Source of the DNA: Persicaria tinctoria
Lineage: Eukaryota > Streptophyta > Magnoliopsida > Caryophyllales > Polygonaceae
Direction of reading: 5' to 3'
DNA: 64,000 nucleotides
Assembly (NCBI GenBank): GCA_037127255.1
Contig: JBANSL010000010.1
Span: 31,078,120-31,142,119 of the forward strand
The notes under the pieces are model-generated. The model had not been told where the DNA came from. It ran no database searches and worked only from the letters and a program-made list of their open reading frames with translations. The position numbers were made by a program, and so were the translations under genes. How positions within the stretch are numbered: the stretch's first letter is position 1; each line of letters begins with the position of its first letter. This document shows, piece by piece, positions 33,075 to 44,300 of this stretch.

Positions 33075-33996
33075 TGTAGATTCGAGATCGACTTCTTATC
33101 TCTCAGATCGGAGACAAGAAGTTAGGGTTTGAGCAAGCACAACCAAGATAAACCGTAAAAGAAGCGACACAGCAGATTTACGTGGTTCGATCCGAAGATC
33201 TACTCCACGGGGCCTCAGCAGGGAGGCACCGAGTCAAATCCACTAAGTACTAATCGGTGTTACAGAGTATGGTTGCAGATGAACCAATATCAGACAAGGC
33301 AAGCAAGAATAGAGCAAGATACAAGAGGAAAGTGAAGAAGTAAAGCAAGAAAAGGTAGAACACTCCCCAGATCTGAAGAACAGGTCAGATCTGTGCACAG
33401 GAGCTCGCCGGAGAAGAAGGACTTCGCCGAAGGAGGTGCTGATGCCTCGTTCTTCCTTGCTGTGGACGAGATCTAAGGTCTCACGAGGAGATGCGCCTTA
33501 GAACTCGCCGGATCTTCACAAACGCCGCCGCGGAGCACTGGAAAACCCTAGCTCTCCAGAGCCTCTCTCTCTTCTTTCTCTCTCTGCCGCTTTGGAACTG
33601 AACTAGGTTAGATGAAACCCTAGGGCAGCTTCAGCTATATAGGCGTGCCACTAACCAAAACGCAGCGTCGAGCAACTGGAGCGAGCTCAAGGATCATGGG
33701 CTTCAGGTGAGCTGGTTTGGGCTTCTCCAGAAATGGGCTTAAGGTAACAGGCCCATCCGGAAATAGCTAAATGATCCAACATACATATAATACAACATAT
33801 AACATATACTTTAACATATATGTGAGCATGGTTATGTTAACCACACTTCTAACATATAGTCATAGTATATAATATATGTGTATAATATATATTAGTACCT
33901 TGTTAGTTGATCTTGCCTACGACTTAATCCGATATTAGTTAGTCTACCATCCTATACTCCTAGATTAAATATGTTTAAGATTAAGAAGACATAACA
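33075..33996 (-). repeat. Copia-2 3' LTR
   Basis: 922 bp, TGTTATG...TCTACA on minus. An internal CTATATAG, about 33636-33643, is the likely TATA. Confidence 0.96.
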
Positions 33997-34107
33997 ATTT
34001 GCCCTCCTAATCTGGAACATATCTAACCCATTAAAACACTGTTAGTACCCTAGTGGATTTGAGTCAGTACCACATCCTGATTCATCATTGGCCCGGTACC
34101 TGTGCGT

Positions 34108-37100
34108 CTAAGGAAGATCTCCGAGGTGGAGAAAGTCTCTGCAGAAGAGAAACTTGTTAGCTGGGACGATCTTTGTGCCGAAGTCAGCTGGGTTGACGTC
34201 GCCTTTGATCTTTCTGACGTCTAGCTCGCCCGATGATACTCTCTTTCGTATGAAGTGAAACCGAACGTCGATGTGTTTGGTTTTTTCATGGTACATCGGG
34301 TCTTTGCACAGATACAGTGCGCTCTGGCTATCCATGTTTATCACAGGCTTGAACGGCTTTCTCAAAATCTCTTGAAGAACCCCTTTGAGCCAAATTGCTT
34401 CTTTTGCTGCTTCAGTGGCGGCAATGTATTCTGCTTCTGTGGATGATAATGCAACAACCGTTTGTTGCTGAGACTTCCATGTTATGCAGTTGCCCGCCCA
34501 GGTGAAGTAATATGCTGAAGTAGACTTTCGATTGTCTTTATTACTGGCGTAGTCGGAATCGACGTATCCCTGTAACTTAGCAGCAGATTCATGCAAACTA
34601 TAGTGTAAACAGAGATTCTTAGTGCCAACAATATAACGGAGTAAGTACTTCATAGCATTCCAGTGATCTAAACCAGGATTAGACATAAAACGGCTTAAAA
34701 CACTGATGGCAAAAGCAAGGTCGGGCCTCGTACAAAGCATAGCATACATCAATGAGCCTACAGCTGCGTCGTAGGGTATCTTACTCATTTCTTTGACACT
34801 TTCGGGTTTGGAAGGACAACTCTTCTTGGTGAGTTCTAAATGCCCTCCTAAGGGAATGGTAGTGGGTTTGGATGTGGACATATGAAAACGGTCTAGGACC
34901 TTTTGGGTATAGTCATCTTGAGATAACCATATAGATTTCTTATGTCGGTTTCTAATGATATTAATGCCAAGTATCTTCTTGGCACTGCCTAAATCTTTCA
35001 TCTCAAAGTATTTCTTTAAATTGCTTTTAGTGGTGCTAATAGGAGGCATGCTATCACAAATAATAAGGATATCATCAACATATAATAGCACATAAAGCAT
35101 GGAAGAAGGAGAGATGCTTTGAAAATAAAGGCAAGTATCATAACTGCTTCTAGTAAAGCCTAATTTATGAATCACAGCATCAAACTTGAGATTCCATTGC
35201 CTAGGGGACTGTTTAAGTCCATAGATGGATCTCTTAAGTAAGCAAACATGATCAGGGTATTTAGGGTGTTCAAACCCTTTAGGCTGTCTCATATGGATGG
35301 TTTCATCCAGAGACCCATGCAGGAACGCAGTTTTCACATCCATTTGTTCTAATTCCCAGTCAAAGACAGCACACATAGCAAGCATCAAACGTAAAGTTTT
35401 GTACTTAACTACGGGAGCAAAGATGTCATTGTAGTCTATACCTTCTTTCTGTGAGAACCCTTTGGCTACCAAACGGGCTTTATACCTAGGAGGATCTCTA
35501 GGGTTTTGACCATCCTTAATCTTAAAGATCCACTTGGAATCTATAAGACGGGTTCTCGGAGGTCTAGGAATCAATATCCAGGTCTGATTGACCTTCATTG
35601 AGTCCATTTCTTCTTTCATGGCATTTTTCCAGTGTATGGCATTAGGATCTCTAATGGCTTCAGAGTAAGAGTTTGGAGTGGTGGGGTTCCTAAGAGTGTC
35701 AGTAGTCAACAAAGCATATTCAATAATGTAACTGGTATATTTTCTATTAGGTATACTAACTCTGGGTTCTCTATCCCTAACTAACTGGTAATCATGCAAG
35801 TTAGGAATGTTAGTCACAACATTATCATTAGCATGCATATCAGAAGTGGGGGTTGAGGAGAAAACAGAGGATCCCGAGGGATCATTAGAAAGGCCGGTTA
35901 CATCACCAGAAGTAGAGGGAGAAGAAGAAGAAATAGAAGGAGAAGAGGAAGAGGAGGAGGCTCCAGCAGTAGCTGCTGGAGCTGCTTGTATGTCGGCTTC
36001 AGTGGTAGTGTCTTGTTTGGCTGAAGCATCATCTTCTTTCTCTCCATTTTCTTCTTGAGTGTTCCCCCCGTGATTTGTTGAAGCTATAGCTCTATAGTAC
36101 CTTCCAGTGTCGTACTCGTCTGAGAAGTCATCTTCCTCTGGAGGACTGGAGCTGCTGATTTCTTCAATCTGCTTTGGGGTACCTGTTAACTCAGAAAAAG
36201 AGGTTAGTGAACTTTTTAGAGGAAACTCCTTCTCATTAAATCTGCAACTCCTAGTGGTTATGACTTTGTAGGCTCCACGCTGTAAAAGTAACACCCTGAA
36301 GCCCTTTACTCCCTCAGGATACCCTAGAAAAATACCCTTTAAAGCTCTTGGCTGGAGCTTACCCTCATTGACATAAGGGTAAGCTGCACAGCCAAAATGC
36401 TTTAGATAGGATAGGTTTGGAGGCTTTCCTGTCCAGATTTGTTGAGGAGTAACAAAGTTAACAACACTAGAAGGAGATCTGTTTATAAGGTGGGCTGCTG
36501 TATGAACAGCTTCACCCCAAAGAGAGGGTTTTAATCCAGAACTAACAAGTAAACATCTAACTTTTTCTAACAGGGTTCTATTCATACGTTCAGCTGTGCC
36601 ATTTTGTTGTGGTGTACCAGGTACAGTTAAGTGTCTTTTTATCCCATTAGATTTGCAATAATTGTCAAAATCCAGATTGCAGAACTCCAAACCATTGTCA
36701 GTTTTAAGGCATTTAAGTTTATGAGAGGACTGGCTTTCTACCATCACCTTCCAAACTTTAAATGCCTCAAAAGCTTGATCTTTGGTTTTGAGTAGACTAA
36801 TCCAAACCTTTCTAGAGTAATGATCAATGAAACTAATGAAATATCTCATGCCACCAACAGTAGGGACTGGTGAAGGTCCCCATAAATCAGAATGCACATA
36901 TTCTAATGGAAGTTTGGCAGTATAAGAAGAAGTAGGAAAACTCAGTTTAGATGCTTTTCCTAGCACACAGTTTTCACAGAAATCAATACTCACAGGTTTG
37001 TTAGGTATTAGTCCAGTTTCATGCAATTTAATAAGGCCTTTGTTTCCTATGTGACCAAGTTTGTTATGCAAATCAAGTGTTTCAGAGAGGGTCATAACAT

Positions 37101-37824
37101 CTTTGGAAGAAACTGTATTCAGTTCCACTTTGGAGGATTGGATGTAGTAAAGCTTCTTTATCCTATGGGCTTTTAGGATAACCTTGTTGTTAAAGGTTAC
37201 TGTCCTAATCCCATTGGATGAAGCTATGGTACAACCAAGTTCCTCCAAAGAGGACTCTGAAATCAGATTTCTCCTAAGACTGGGAACAAATTTGACATTG
37301 GTGAAAGTTCTAACAACATTATCATGCATACACATAGAAATATCACCAGTACCAGCAACATGTAGAGTAGTATGATCACCAAGCATAACATCACCACCAA
37401 CAGACTTATCTAAGTTTTTAAACAAGTTTTCATTGGAAGTAGCATGCATAGTGGCACCAGAATCAAGTATCCACACATCAGGGTCAAATTGTAAAGACAC
37501 ATTAGCACACATGAACAATTCAGATGGGCAATCATTCATGTTTTCAAGCACAGCAGCAGATAAATCAGTGTGATTCTTTTTAGCAAGTTCTTCAGCTCTT
37601 TTTTTCTTTCTACATTCCTTAACCCAGTGTCCTAGATTGCCACAGTAGTTGCACTTAGCATTTGGATCAGATTTCTCGGACTTCTCATTCTTGGACTTAC
37701 TATTCTTGTTCTTTTTATTCTTTGCCTTAGGTCCTTTTTGGTTATTTTCATTTGTCTTAGAAAACAGAACCTCAGGTTTCTCAACTTTATCAGATTTAAG
37801 ACCTTTTATTTTGAAAACTTTCAT
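34108..37824 (-). CDS. Copia-2 pol with zinc knuckle: protease, integrase, RT, RNase H
   Basis: 1238 codons uninterrupted, ATG at 37824. In order: Lys-rich start, CCHC knuckle CNYCGNLGHWVKEC (residues ~58-71), aspartic protease WILDSGATMHATS (~118), pre-integrase LHNKLGHIGNKGL, integrase HSDLWGPSP, FIDHYSRKVW and TDNGLEF with PQQNGTAERMNR, GKPPNLSYLKHFGCAAYPY, RT KARLVAKGFSQKEGIDY, FAPVVKYKTLR, MDVKTAFLHGSLDETI and LLYVDDILIICDS, RNase H GYVDSDYASNKDNRKSTSAY, ALSSTEAEYIAATEAA and HIDVRFHFIR. All catalytic motifs are present. The frame is shifted relative to gag by one base within or near an A6 tract. Confidence 0.96.
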   Translation of the reverse strand: MKVFKIKGLKSDKVEKPEVLFSKTNENNQKGPKAKNKKNKNSKSKNEKSEKSDPNAKCNYCGNLGHWVKECRKKKRAEELAKKNHTDLSAAVLENMNDCPSELFMCANVSLQFDPDVWILDSGATMHATSNENLFKNLDKSVGGDVMLGDHTTLHVAGTGDISMCMHDNVVRTFTNVKFVPSLRRNLISESSLEELGCTIASSNGIRTVTFNNKVILKAHRIKKLYYIQSSKVELNTVSSKDVMTLSETLDLHNKLGHIGNKGLIKLHETGLIPNKPVSIDFCENCVLGKASKLSFPTSSYTAKLPLEYVHSDLWGPSPVPTVGGMRYFISFIDHYSRKVWISLLKTKDQAFEAFKVWKVMVESQSSHKLKCLKTDNGLEFCNLDFDNYCKSNGIKRHLTVPGTPQQNGTAERMNRTLLEKVRCLLVSSGLKPSLWGEAVHTAAHLINRSPSSVVNFVTPQQIWTGKPPNLSYLKHFGCAAYPYVNEGKLQPRALKGIFLGYPEGVKGFRVLLLQRGAYKVITTRSCRFNEKEFPLKSSLTSFSELTGTPKQIEEISSSSPPEEDDFSDEYDTGRYYRAIASTNHGGNTQEENGEKEDDASAKQDTTTEADIQAAPAATAGASSSSSSPSISSSSPSTSGDVTGLSNDPSGSSVFSSTPTSDMHANDNVVTNIPNLHDYQLVRDREPRVSIPNRKYTSYIIEYALLTTDTLRNPTTPNSYSEAIRDPNAIHWKNAMKEEMDSMKVNQTWILIPRPPRTRLIDSKWIFKIKDGQNPRDPPRYKARLVAKGFSQKEGIDYNDIFAPVVKYKTLRLMLAMCAVFDWELEQMDVKTAFLHGSLDETIHMRQPKGFEHPKYPDHVCLLKRSIYGLKQSPRQWNLKFDAVIHKLGFTRSSYDTCLYFQSISPSSMLYVLLYVDDILIICDSMPPISTTKSNLKKYFEMKDLGSAKKILGINIIRNRHKKSIWLSQDDYTQKVLDRFHMSTSKPTTIPLGGHLELTKKSCPSKPESVKEMSKIPYDAAVGSLMYAMLCTRPDLAFAISVLSRFMSNPGLDHWNAMKYLLRYIVGTKNLCLHYSLHESAAKLQGYVDSDYASNKDNRKSTSAYYFTWAGNCITWKSQQQTVVALSSTEAEYIAATEAAKEAIWLKGVLQEILRKPFKPVINMDSQSALYLCKDPMYHEKTKHIDVRFHFIRKRVSSGELDVRKIKGDVNPADFGTKIVPANKFLFCRDFLHLGDLP

Positions 37825-38474
37825 GATCTCATTTTTTCAATAATGGATTCAATTAGTTTATCTTTAGTTAGGTCATCTCGACTGAACTGGATTACATCTT
37901 TAAAGTTGTCGAATTGAGTTGGCAAAGAATTAAGAAGCAAGATTGCCTGATGAGAGTCTTTGATATCGTCCTTACATCTTTCAAGTTCTTGAGTCATTTT
38001 TAAAAATTTGTCAAGATTGTCATCCAAAGTAAGTGCAGTGTTCATTTTAAAAGTAAACAAACGACAGAGCAAAGAGATTCTGGAGGGCAAGGACTTAGAT
38101 AGAAAAAGCTCCTCCAGAGCATGCCATAGAGAGGAAGCGGATGAGTATTTTACCACCTGACGGGCTATGCCGTCAGTTAACCATAGCATGATCTTGGCGT
38201 GGGCCTTCTCATCGAGCTCCGGGTCGATCGGAAGTGGATCTTTCAGTACACCATCAATTCCTTTGAGCTTCGAGTCCCCTTGTTTGGGGATCTCAGTCGT
38301 TGAAGTCTCGGTGCCATCATCAAGCTTGATCCCCGGAGCCGGAGTTGCCTTCGGTGCGGTTGCCTTTACGGCCTTCCAGCACCCTTCCTTGATCAGTACG
38401 GCCTTCATCTTGATTTGCCACATGGCGAAATCAATGTTGCCATCGAAGGGTTTTATGCGTAGAGCACTGTCCAT
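37821..38474 (-). CDS. Copia-2 gag
   Basis: 217 codons, ATG at 38474 (MDSALRIKPFDGNIDFAMWQ). It matches the copia gag (UBN2) domain: KINAVL-type helix, IARQVVKYSSASSLWHALEE, SRISLLCRLFTFKMN, DNLDKFLKMTQELE, AILLLNSLPTQFDNFKDVIQ. It ends with MRS and a TGA whose bases overlap the ATG of pol (ATGA). The zinc knuckle is encoded in the next frame rather than here. Confidence 0.93.
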   Translation of the reverse strand: MDSALRIKPFDGNIDFAMWQIKMKAVLIKEGCWKAVKATAPKATPAPGIKLDDGTETSTTEIPKQGDSKLKGIDGVLKDPLPIDPELDEKAHAKIMLWLTDGIARQVVKYSSASSLWHALEELFLSKSLPSRISLLCRLFTFKMNTALTLDDNLDKFLKMTQELERCKDDIKDSHQAILLLNSLPTQFDNFKDVIQFSRDDLTKDKLIESIIEKMRS

Positions 38475-38616
38475 TTTCTAGTACCTGAGAAGCAAGAAAA
38501 CAAGCAGTGAGTACCAGATCTACGAAGCGGAAGCAAGAAATAGAGGTTTTCAAGATGGATCTTGAAAACAGTAAACCCTAGGACCGGATCTGAGTGCTAT
38601 CAAGCTCTGATACCAC

Positions 38617-39538
38617 TGTAGATTCGAGATCGACTTCTTATCTCTCAGATCGGAGACAAGAAGTTAGGGTTCGAGCAAGCACAACCAAGATAAACCGTAA
38701 AAGAAGCGACACAGCAGATTTACGTGGTTCGATCCGAAGATCTACTCCACGGGGCCTCAGCAGGGAGGCACCGAGTCAAATCCACTAAGTACTAATCGGT
38801 GTTACAGAGTATGGTTGCAGATGAACCAATATCAGACAAGGCAAGCAAGAATAGAGCAAGATACAAGAGGAAAGTGAAGAAGTAAAGCAAGAAAAGGTAG
38901 AACACTCCCCAGATCTGAAGAACAGGTCAGATCTGTGCACAGGAGCTCGCCGGAGAAGAAGGACTTCGCCGAAGGAGATGCTGATGCCTCGTTCTTCCTT
39001 GCTGTGGACGAGATCTAAGGTCTCACGAGGAGATGCGCCTTAGAACTCGCCGGATCTTCACAAACGCCGCCGCGGAGCACTGGAAAACCCTAGCTCTCCA
39101 GAGCCTCTCTCTCTTCTTTCTCTCTCTGCCGCTTTGGAACTGAACTAGGTTAGATGAAACCCTAGGGCAGCTTCAGCTATATAGGCGTGCCACTAACCAA
39201 AACGCAGCGTCGAGCAACTGGAGCGAGCTCAAGGATCATGGGCTTCAGGTGAGCTGGTTTGGGCTTCTCCAGAAATGGGCTTAAGGTAACAGGCCCATCC
39301 GGAAATAGCTAAATGATCCAACATACATATAATACAACATATAACATATACTTTAACATATATGTGAGCATGGTTATGTTAACCACACTTCTAACATATA
39401 GTCATAGTATATAATATATGTGTATAATATATATTAGTACCTTGTTAGTTGATCTTGCCTACGACTTAATCCGATATTAGTTAGTCTACCATCCTATACT
39501 CCTAGATTAAATATGTTTAAGATTAAGAAGACATAACA
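38617..39538 (-). repeat. Copia-2 5' LTR
   Basis: 922 bp. It serves as promoter LTR for the minus-strand gag-pol. Confidence 0.96.
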
Positions 39539-39543
39539 AGATG

Positions 39544-41300
39544 CTTTATTTCGGAGAAACTTGAACATTGGGGGAATATTAGGCTTATATTTGGCCCAAC
39601 AGTTTCCCTAATTCAATCTCTAAAATAGATATCTACCAGGACAATACAAGTGCTTGTCCCATATTTGCAGCAACGCCAAATTTGTTTGGCGGCTCTTCTT
39701 TCCTACTTTTCCCACGTTCTTCATAGAAACAAAAAACTATAATTAAAGGAACTATTCAAATAATTTCTCAATTTTTTTGGTGCTGGCGCTTCACATCCGG
39801 CCGACGTTTATTTTGTTGGAGTTTCCGAGCGTCCTCTTGTCGCTTCCTCGTGAGTTCAGGTGAGTTCAAACTCCACTTGCTGCCTGTCATGGTTAACTTT
39901 TACAATGGAACAGGAAAACCAATTGTATATAATTGTCAATACGGGCAAGGAGCACAATGATGATTTGATGTGCTCGACAAAAGAGCAAATTGAGATAACT
40001 GATAAGACACAAACAATCATAGAATTCAAGGAAACCATTCTAAATATGAAGCCATACAGGCTATACAGCACAACACTTACTATGGAACTCTGTTCATAAT
40101 CAAGGCTCAAGAAAAAACAAAATATAGGGAGAAAAAACTCACCATATCCCGCATGTTCAGATGAAGGTTAGTCACATAATCACCTTTACCAGCACCTCGC
40201 GTCTCCCAGAAGAGATTAAAATCTTAGGGTTACTTTTGCAAGGAAGCTATACAACCAATTCATGATTGACGATGCTTTTTTAGGATGCACTCAAAGTGTT
40301 CGATTAAATGCCTATAAACAAAATTTCTGATTTTTTTAGTAAAGTTGAAGCTTAAATCTTGATTTACCAAATTGAAACGTGTTAGTCAATGTTAGAATCT
40401 GCTATCCCTTGAAGTTTATTTGTTTTTTGAATGTGTTATTTAAATCTTCTTTGTAATTAGACATGTATGACAGTGTTTGCCTTGAAAGGGGAAATCTTTG
40501 ATCATTCCAATGTAATTAGGCTGTCTTCTAGGCTTCCAACAACAGCACAGGTAAGCCTCCCTTCTTATCACTCCCTCGTTCGTTGTTCCAGCAACAACAT
40601 CTTCTGATTCTTCTTGTTCATCTTCTTGTTCAACTTCGTTTGAAGAACACATTGATTTGTTCATATTTTGACTTCTGGCTCATCTTCTTCTTCCCCTTAC
40701 TCCCTGATTTGTTCGGATTTTGTCTCAAAAAAGAAAAGAAAAGAGTGAATAGATTATTTCAATTGATTATTTAGTCAGTTTGTAAATTTGTATGTAATTC
40801 TGAATTAGCAATTGATTCGTATTTGTTTAGTTTTAGTTTTTTTTTTAATTTGGTATGTTCTTGTCCCCTCACTGTTGTAGTGTTGCTGGATGATTTAGTA
40901 ATGGTTTTGTATGTACTGTTGTTGGATAAAGAAAAGAGTGAACACTAGAATTAATGTATTCAAGTGTACGTATACATATATTGCAAAGACTCTGTATACA
41001 TATATATAGACATACATCGTATATATACATTGTATTCAAGTGTATGTATACACAAGCTATACACTGTGTATATATTTATAATATAAAGTATTCAAAATCG
41101 GATTGAGGCAAGGAAGAAGGGTAGTCCGAACAAAGTGCCCGATTTGTTTTATCTAGGTCTAGCTAGTGAGGTACTTTAAAATTCAATTAAAATTTAATTA
41201 ACAATAAAAAAATTAAATTGCAATTCTTCAAAATGGAGAATTTGTTGGAATTGGACTAAATTTTTTTTAGAGAAGATGGATTGTCATTCTCCATATTTTT
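39544..41300. other. Spacer without a recognisable gene
   Basis: Short frames only (for example 40440-40664 minus, acidic VEQEDEQEESEDVV). TATACATA microsatellite sequence is at about 40970-41070. I could not assign any of it. Confidence 0.5.
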
Positions 41301-41319
41301 GAAAATTTGGGGATGCTCT

Positions 41320-44300
41320 TGGGAATGCTCGGCTCTAAGAGGCCCCTTCTTTGGCAAGAAATCAATCATTTCCGTTTCTCTAATCGTCTTGAAATTCTTG
41401 CCCTATCTGAGACTAAATCAAAGGAACCCCCTACGGATGATCAATTTTAAATTTCTGGGTTTCACAAGGTTATTACCATCAAAGCCAATGGTCATAAGGG
41501 TGGATTATGGATTCTCCACAAAGCAATTTTTTTCGATAAATGTAAACTTCTAGAAATTAATAGCAGATTTGTTATGATCAGTGCTGACATTGAAAATCAT
41601 AATCTAACTTTGATCTTTGTCTATGCGCCTGCCATGGAAGGTGAAAAGGATAGATTTTGGGATGAAGTTTATCTAGTTGCAAATAGACATCAACTCCTAG
41701 TTCCTATAATAGGAGATCTTAACGATATAGAAAATGACACTGAAAAAGTAGGAGAAGTCACACCTATGCTATCCAGATTCAGAAGACTACGGGGTGTTAA
41801 GGAAGAGTTGAATCTCCATACTGTCCCCTTTAGCGGCTCACCCTTTACCCGGAGGAAAAGCAAAATTAGTAACAATAATACTTATGAACGCTTAGATAGG
41901 GCCTTAGCTCATCAAAACATCACAGAATGGTTCCTTAACATAAGAACTAAGCATCCTCCATTTTCCTATTCAGATCACAATCTTATCACCTTAGAAATAG
42001 GTAACCTCTCAATCAAGAAGGGCGCTCCTTTTATATTTGAAATGGCCAAGAAGGGCGCTCCTTTTAGATTTGAAATGGCCTGGACAACTAACAGTGCTTA
42101 TGAAGCTATGGTCAAACAAGTTTGGAATAATAAAATGGTAGGATCTTTTGGTTTTAAGCTATTACAAAAACAAAAACTCTTGAAAAGAAACACCAAAAGG
42201 TGGTGCATATCTAAGGGTTGCAATGTTACAAAACAACTAACTGAAGTGGAAGATCAAATTGCTGATCTCCAACAGAAGTTACCATGGGGTATGATTAATA
42301 CTAAAGAAGAAGAGAGACTAGCCAGACTAGAGCACAAAAAGTTTAGACTCCTAGACTTCAGCTACAAAGTCTGGAAGCAAAGGGCTAAATCTAAACACAT
42401 TCAATTAGCTGATAGAAATACAAAATATTTCCAATCACTGGCGAAAATTAGAAACTTCAAAAGATCAACTACCTATTTTGTCACAAAGAAAGGCGACACA
42501 CTCACTGATAGAGAGAGTATCCATGACCAAATTACAAAAGAAATGGTTGAGAGATTCATTGGAAATCAGCAGTGACCTGTTACCCATGGTGAGATTTGGA
42601 ATATCAGTCCACAGATAACCACAACTGAAAACATAGCTTTAATTAGACTACCTATGAACAACGAGAACAAACAGACCGTTTTGGAGATGGCGGGAGATAA
42701 ATCTTCATGGCCAGATGGATACCCACCTGAATTCTACAAAACCTACTGGCACATAGTAGGAGACTCCTGTTGTAAAGTTGTAAAAGCCTTCTTTCGCTCT
42801 GGTCAATTACTTACTAAAATAAATCAAACATTCATAACCTTAATCCCAAAGACAGACAACCCAACTAATATAAATCACTATAGGCCCATAAGCCTCTGCA
42901 TTACCATTTACAAAATCATTTCTAAAATATTGGCAATTCGCCTGAAGCCAATCCTTCCAAAACTTATCAACCCGTACCAAGGTGCCATTGTTGAAGGAAG
43001 ATTAATTCAGGATAATACTCTTATAGCACATGAAATCTTCCACAACTTTAATAAACAAAAAGGTATAAAGAGGTGGATGACACTCAAATTAGACATGGAA
43101 AAGACATATGATAAAATTAACTGGAACTATCTTGAAGCAGTCTTAACTCAATTTGGTTTTCACCAAATGTGGATTGCATGGGTTATGAAATGCATAACAA
43201 CAATATCTATGTCAATTCTGGTTAATAATACTCCTAGAAAGCAATTCAAATCGAATCGAGGCATAAGACAAGGAGATCCGCTTGCTCCTTATATATTTGT
43301 CATAGTAATGGATGGTCTAGCAAGGGAACTCCACAAAGAGTCTATGCTTAAAGATGCCCTAGTCGGGATCAAACTCACAAGAAATGGAACTCCTATACCC
43401 TTCTTGACTTTTGCATATGACACCGTTATTTTTGCAAAAGCAGCTCACACCAGCCTGAACACGATCCAAAATATGATAAATAACTTCTCAAACTTATCTG
43501 GTTTAACAATCAACTATAACAAAAGCTCAATTCAGTGCTAAAAAAATGTCAGCCAATATTTAGCTAATGACTTGGCTAAGCATATGGGTATTCCCATCTC
43601 TAAGACCCTTGAAAAATACTTAGGGATCCCGATTTTCAATGGGAGAATAAAAAATTGTGTCTTTGATGATGCAATACAAAATCTCAAGAAACAATTATCC
43701 AAATGGAGAGCTTCGACTCTCTCACAAGCAGATAGAGCACTCCTGATTCAAGCAAACCTTTGCTCTAAAATAAACTATCTAATGCAAAACATTCTACTTC
43801 CAAAAGGAGTCCTAAACCAGATTGATCAAATCAACAAAAACTTTTTCTGGAACAAGCTTCATTCTGAGAGATATACGCAATGATAAGTTGGGACAAAATT
43901 TGTAGATGTAAACTAAATGGTGGGCTAGGAATCAAAAAGGTTGAGGAAATTAATGTAAGCCTCCAGATGAAACTCCCCTGGAAACTTTACACAAATAATG
44001 ATAATATTTGGATAAAGGTCATAAAAGAAAAGTACATTCAAAATGAAGATATTAAGAACCGCTCCAATCAAGCTACCTCGTGGCAATTTGGAAGACTCCT
44101 ATCCCTTAGAGATAAATTTGAGAAGCGGCTTCTTTGGATCAAAGGAAACGGTGATTCCATTAACGTGTGGAAAGACCCTTGGGTACCCAAGACAAATCTT
44201 CAAAGCTATATCAGAACAAACAACCCACAATTAAAAGTCAGTCATCTAATCACACCAAATAAACAATGGAATTTGGCCCTACTTTGGGCTCTCTTTCTGC

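Larger units (their letters stand above)
33075..39538 (-). mobile_element. Copia-2: young, nearly complete Ty1/copia retrotransposon
   Basis: Two 922-bp LTRs (33075-33996 and 38617-39538) differ at about two positions that I could find (GGGTTTGAG/GGGTTCGAG and GGAGGTGCT/GGAGATGCT). The 5-bp target duplication is AGATG (33070-33074 and 39539-39543). The primer site TGGTATCAGAGC lies one base from the right LTR. A purine tract (AGGAGGGCAAAT on minus) abuts the left LTR. gag and pol are open. LTR near-identity implies recent insertion. Confidence 0.97.

Noticed and set aside
35807..36058. Glu-rich plus frame
   Set aside because: Antisense of the Ser-rich linker between integrase and RT in Copia-2.
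33058..41320. GAGCATCCCCAA at 33058 and TTGGGGATGCTC at 41308 as ends of one element around Copia-2
   Set aside because: Only 12 bp match, no target duplication is shared, and such ends are common in plant MITEs. Not enough to call.
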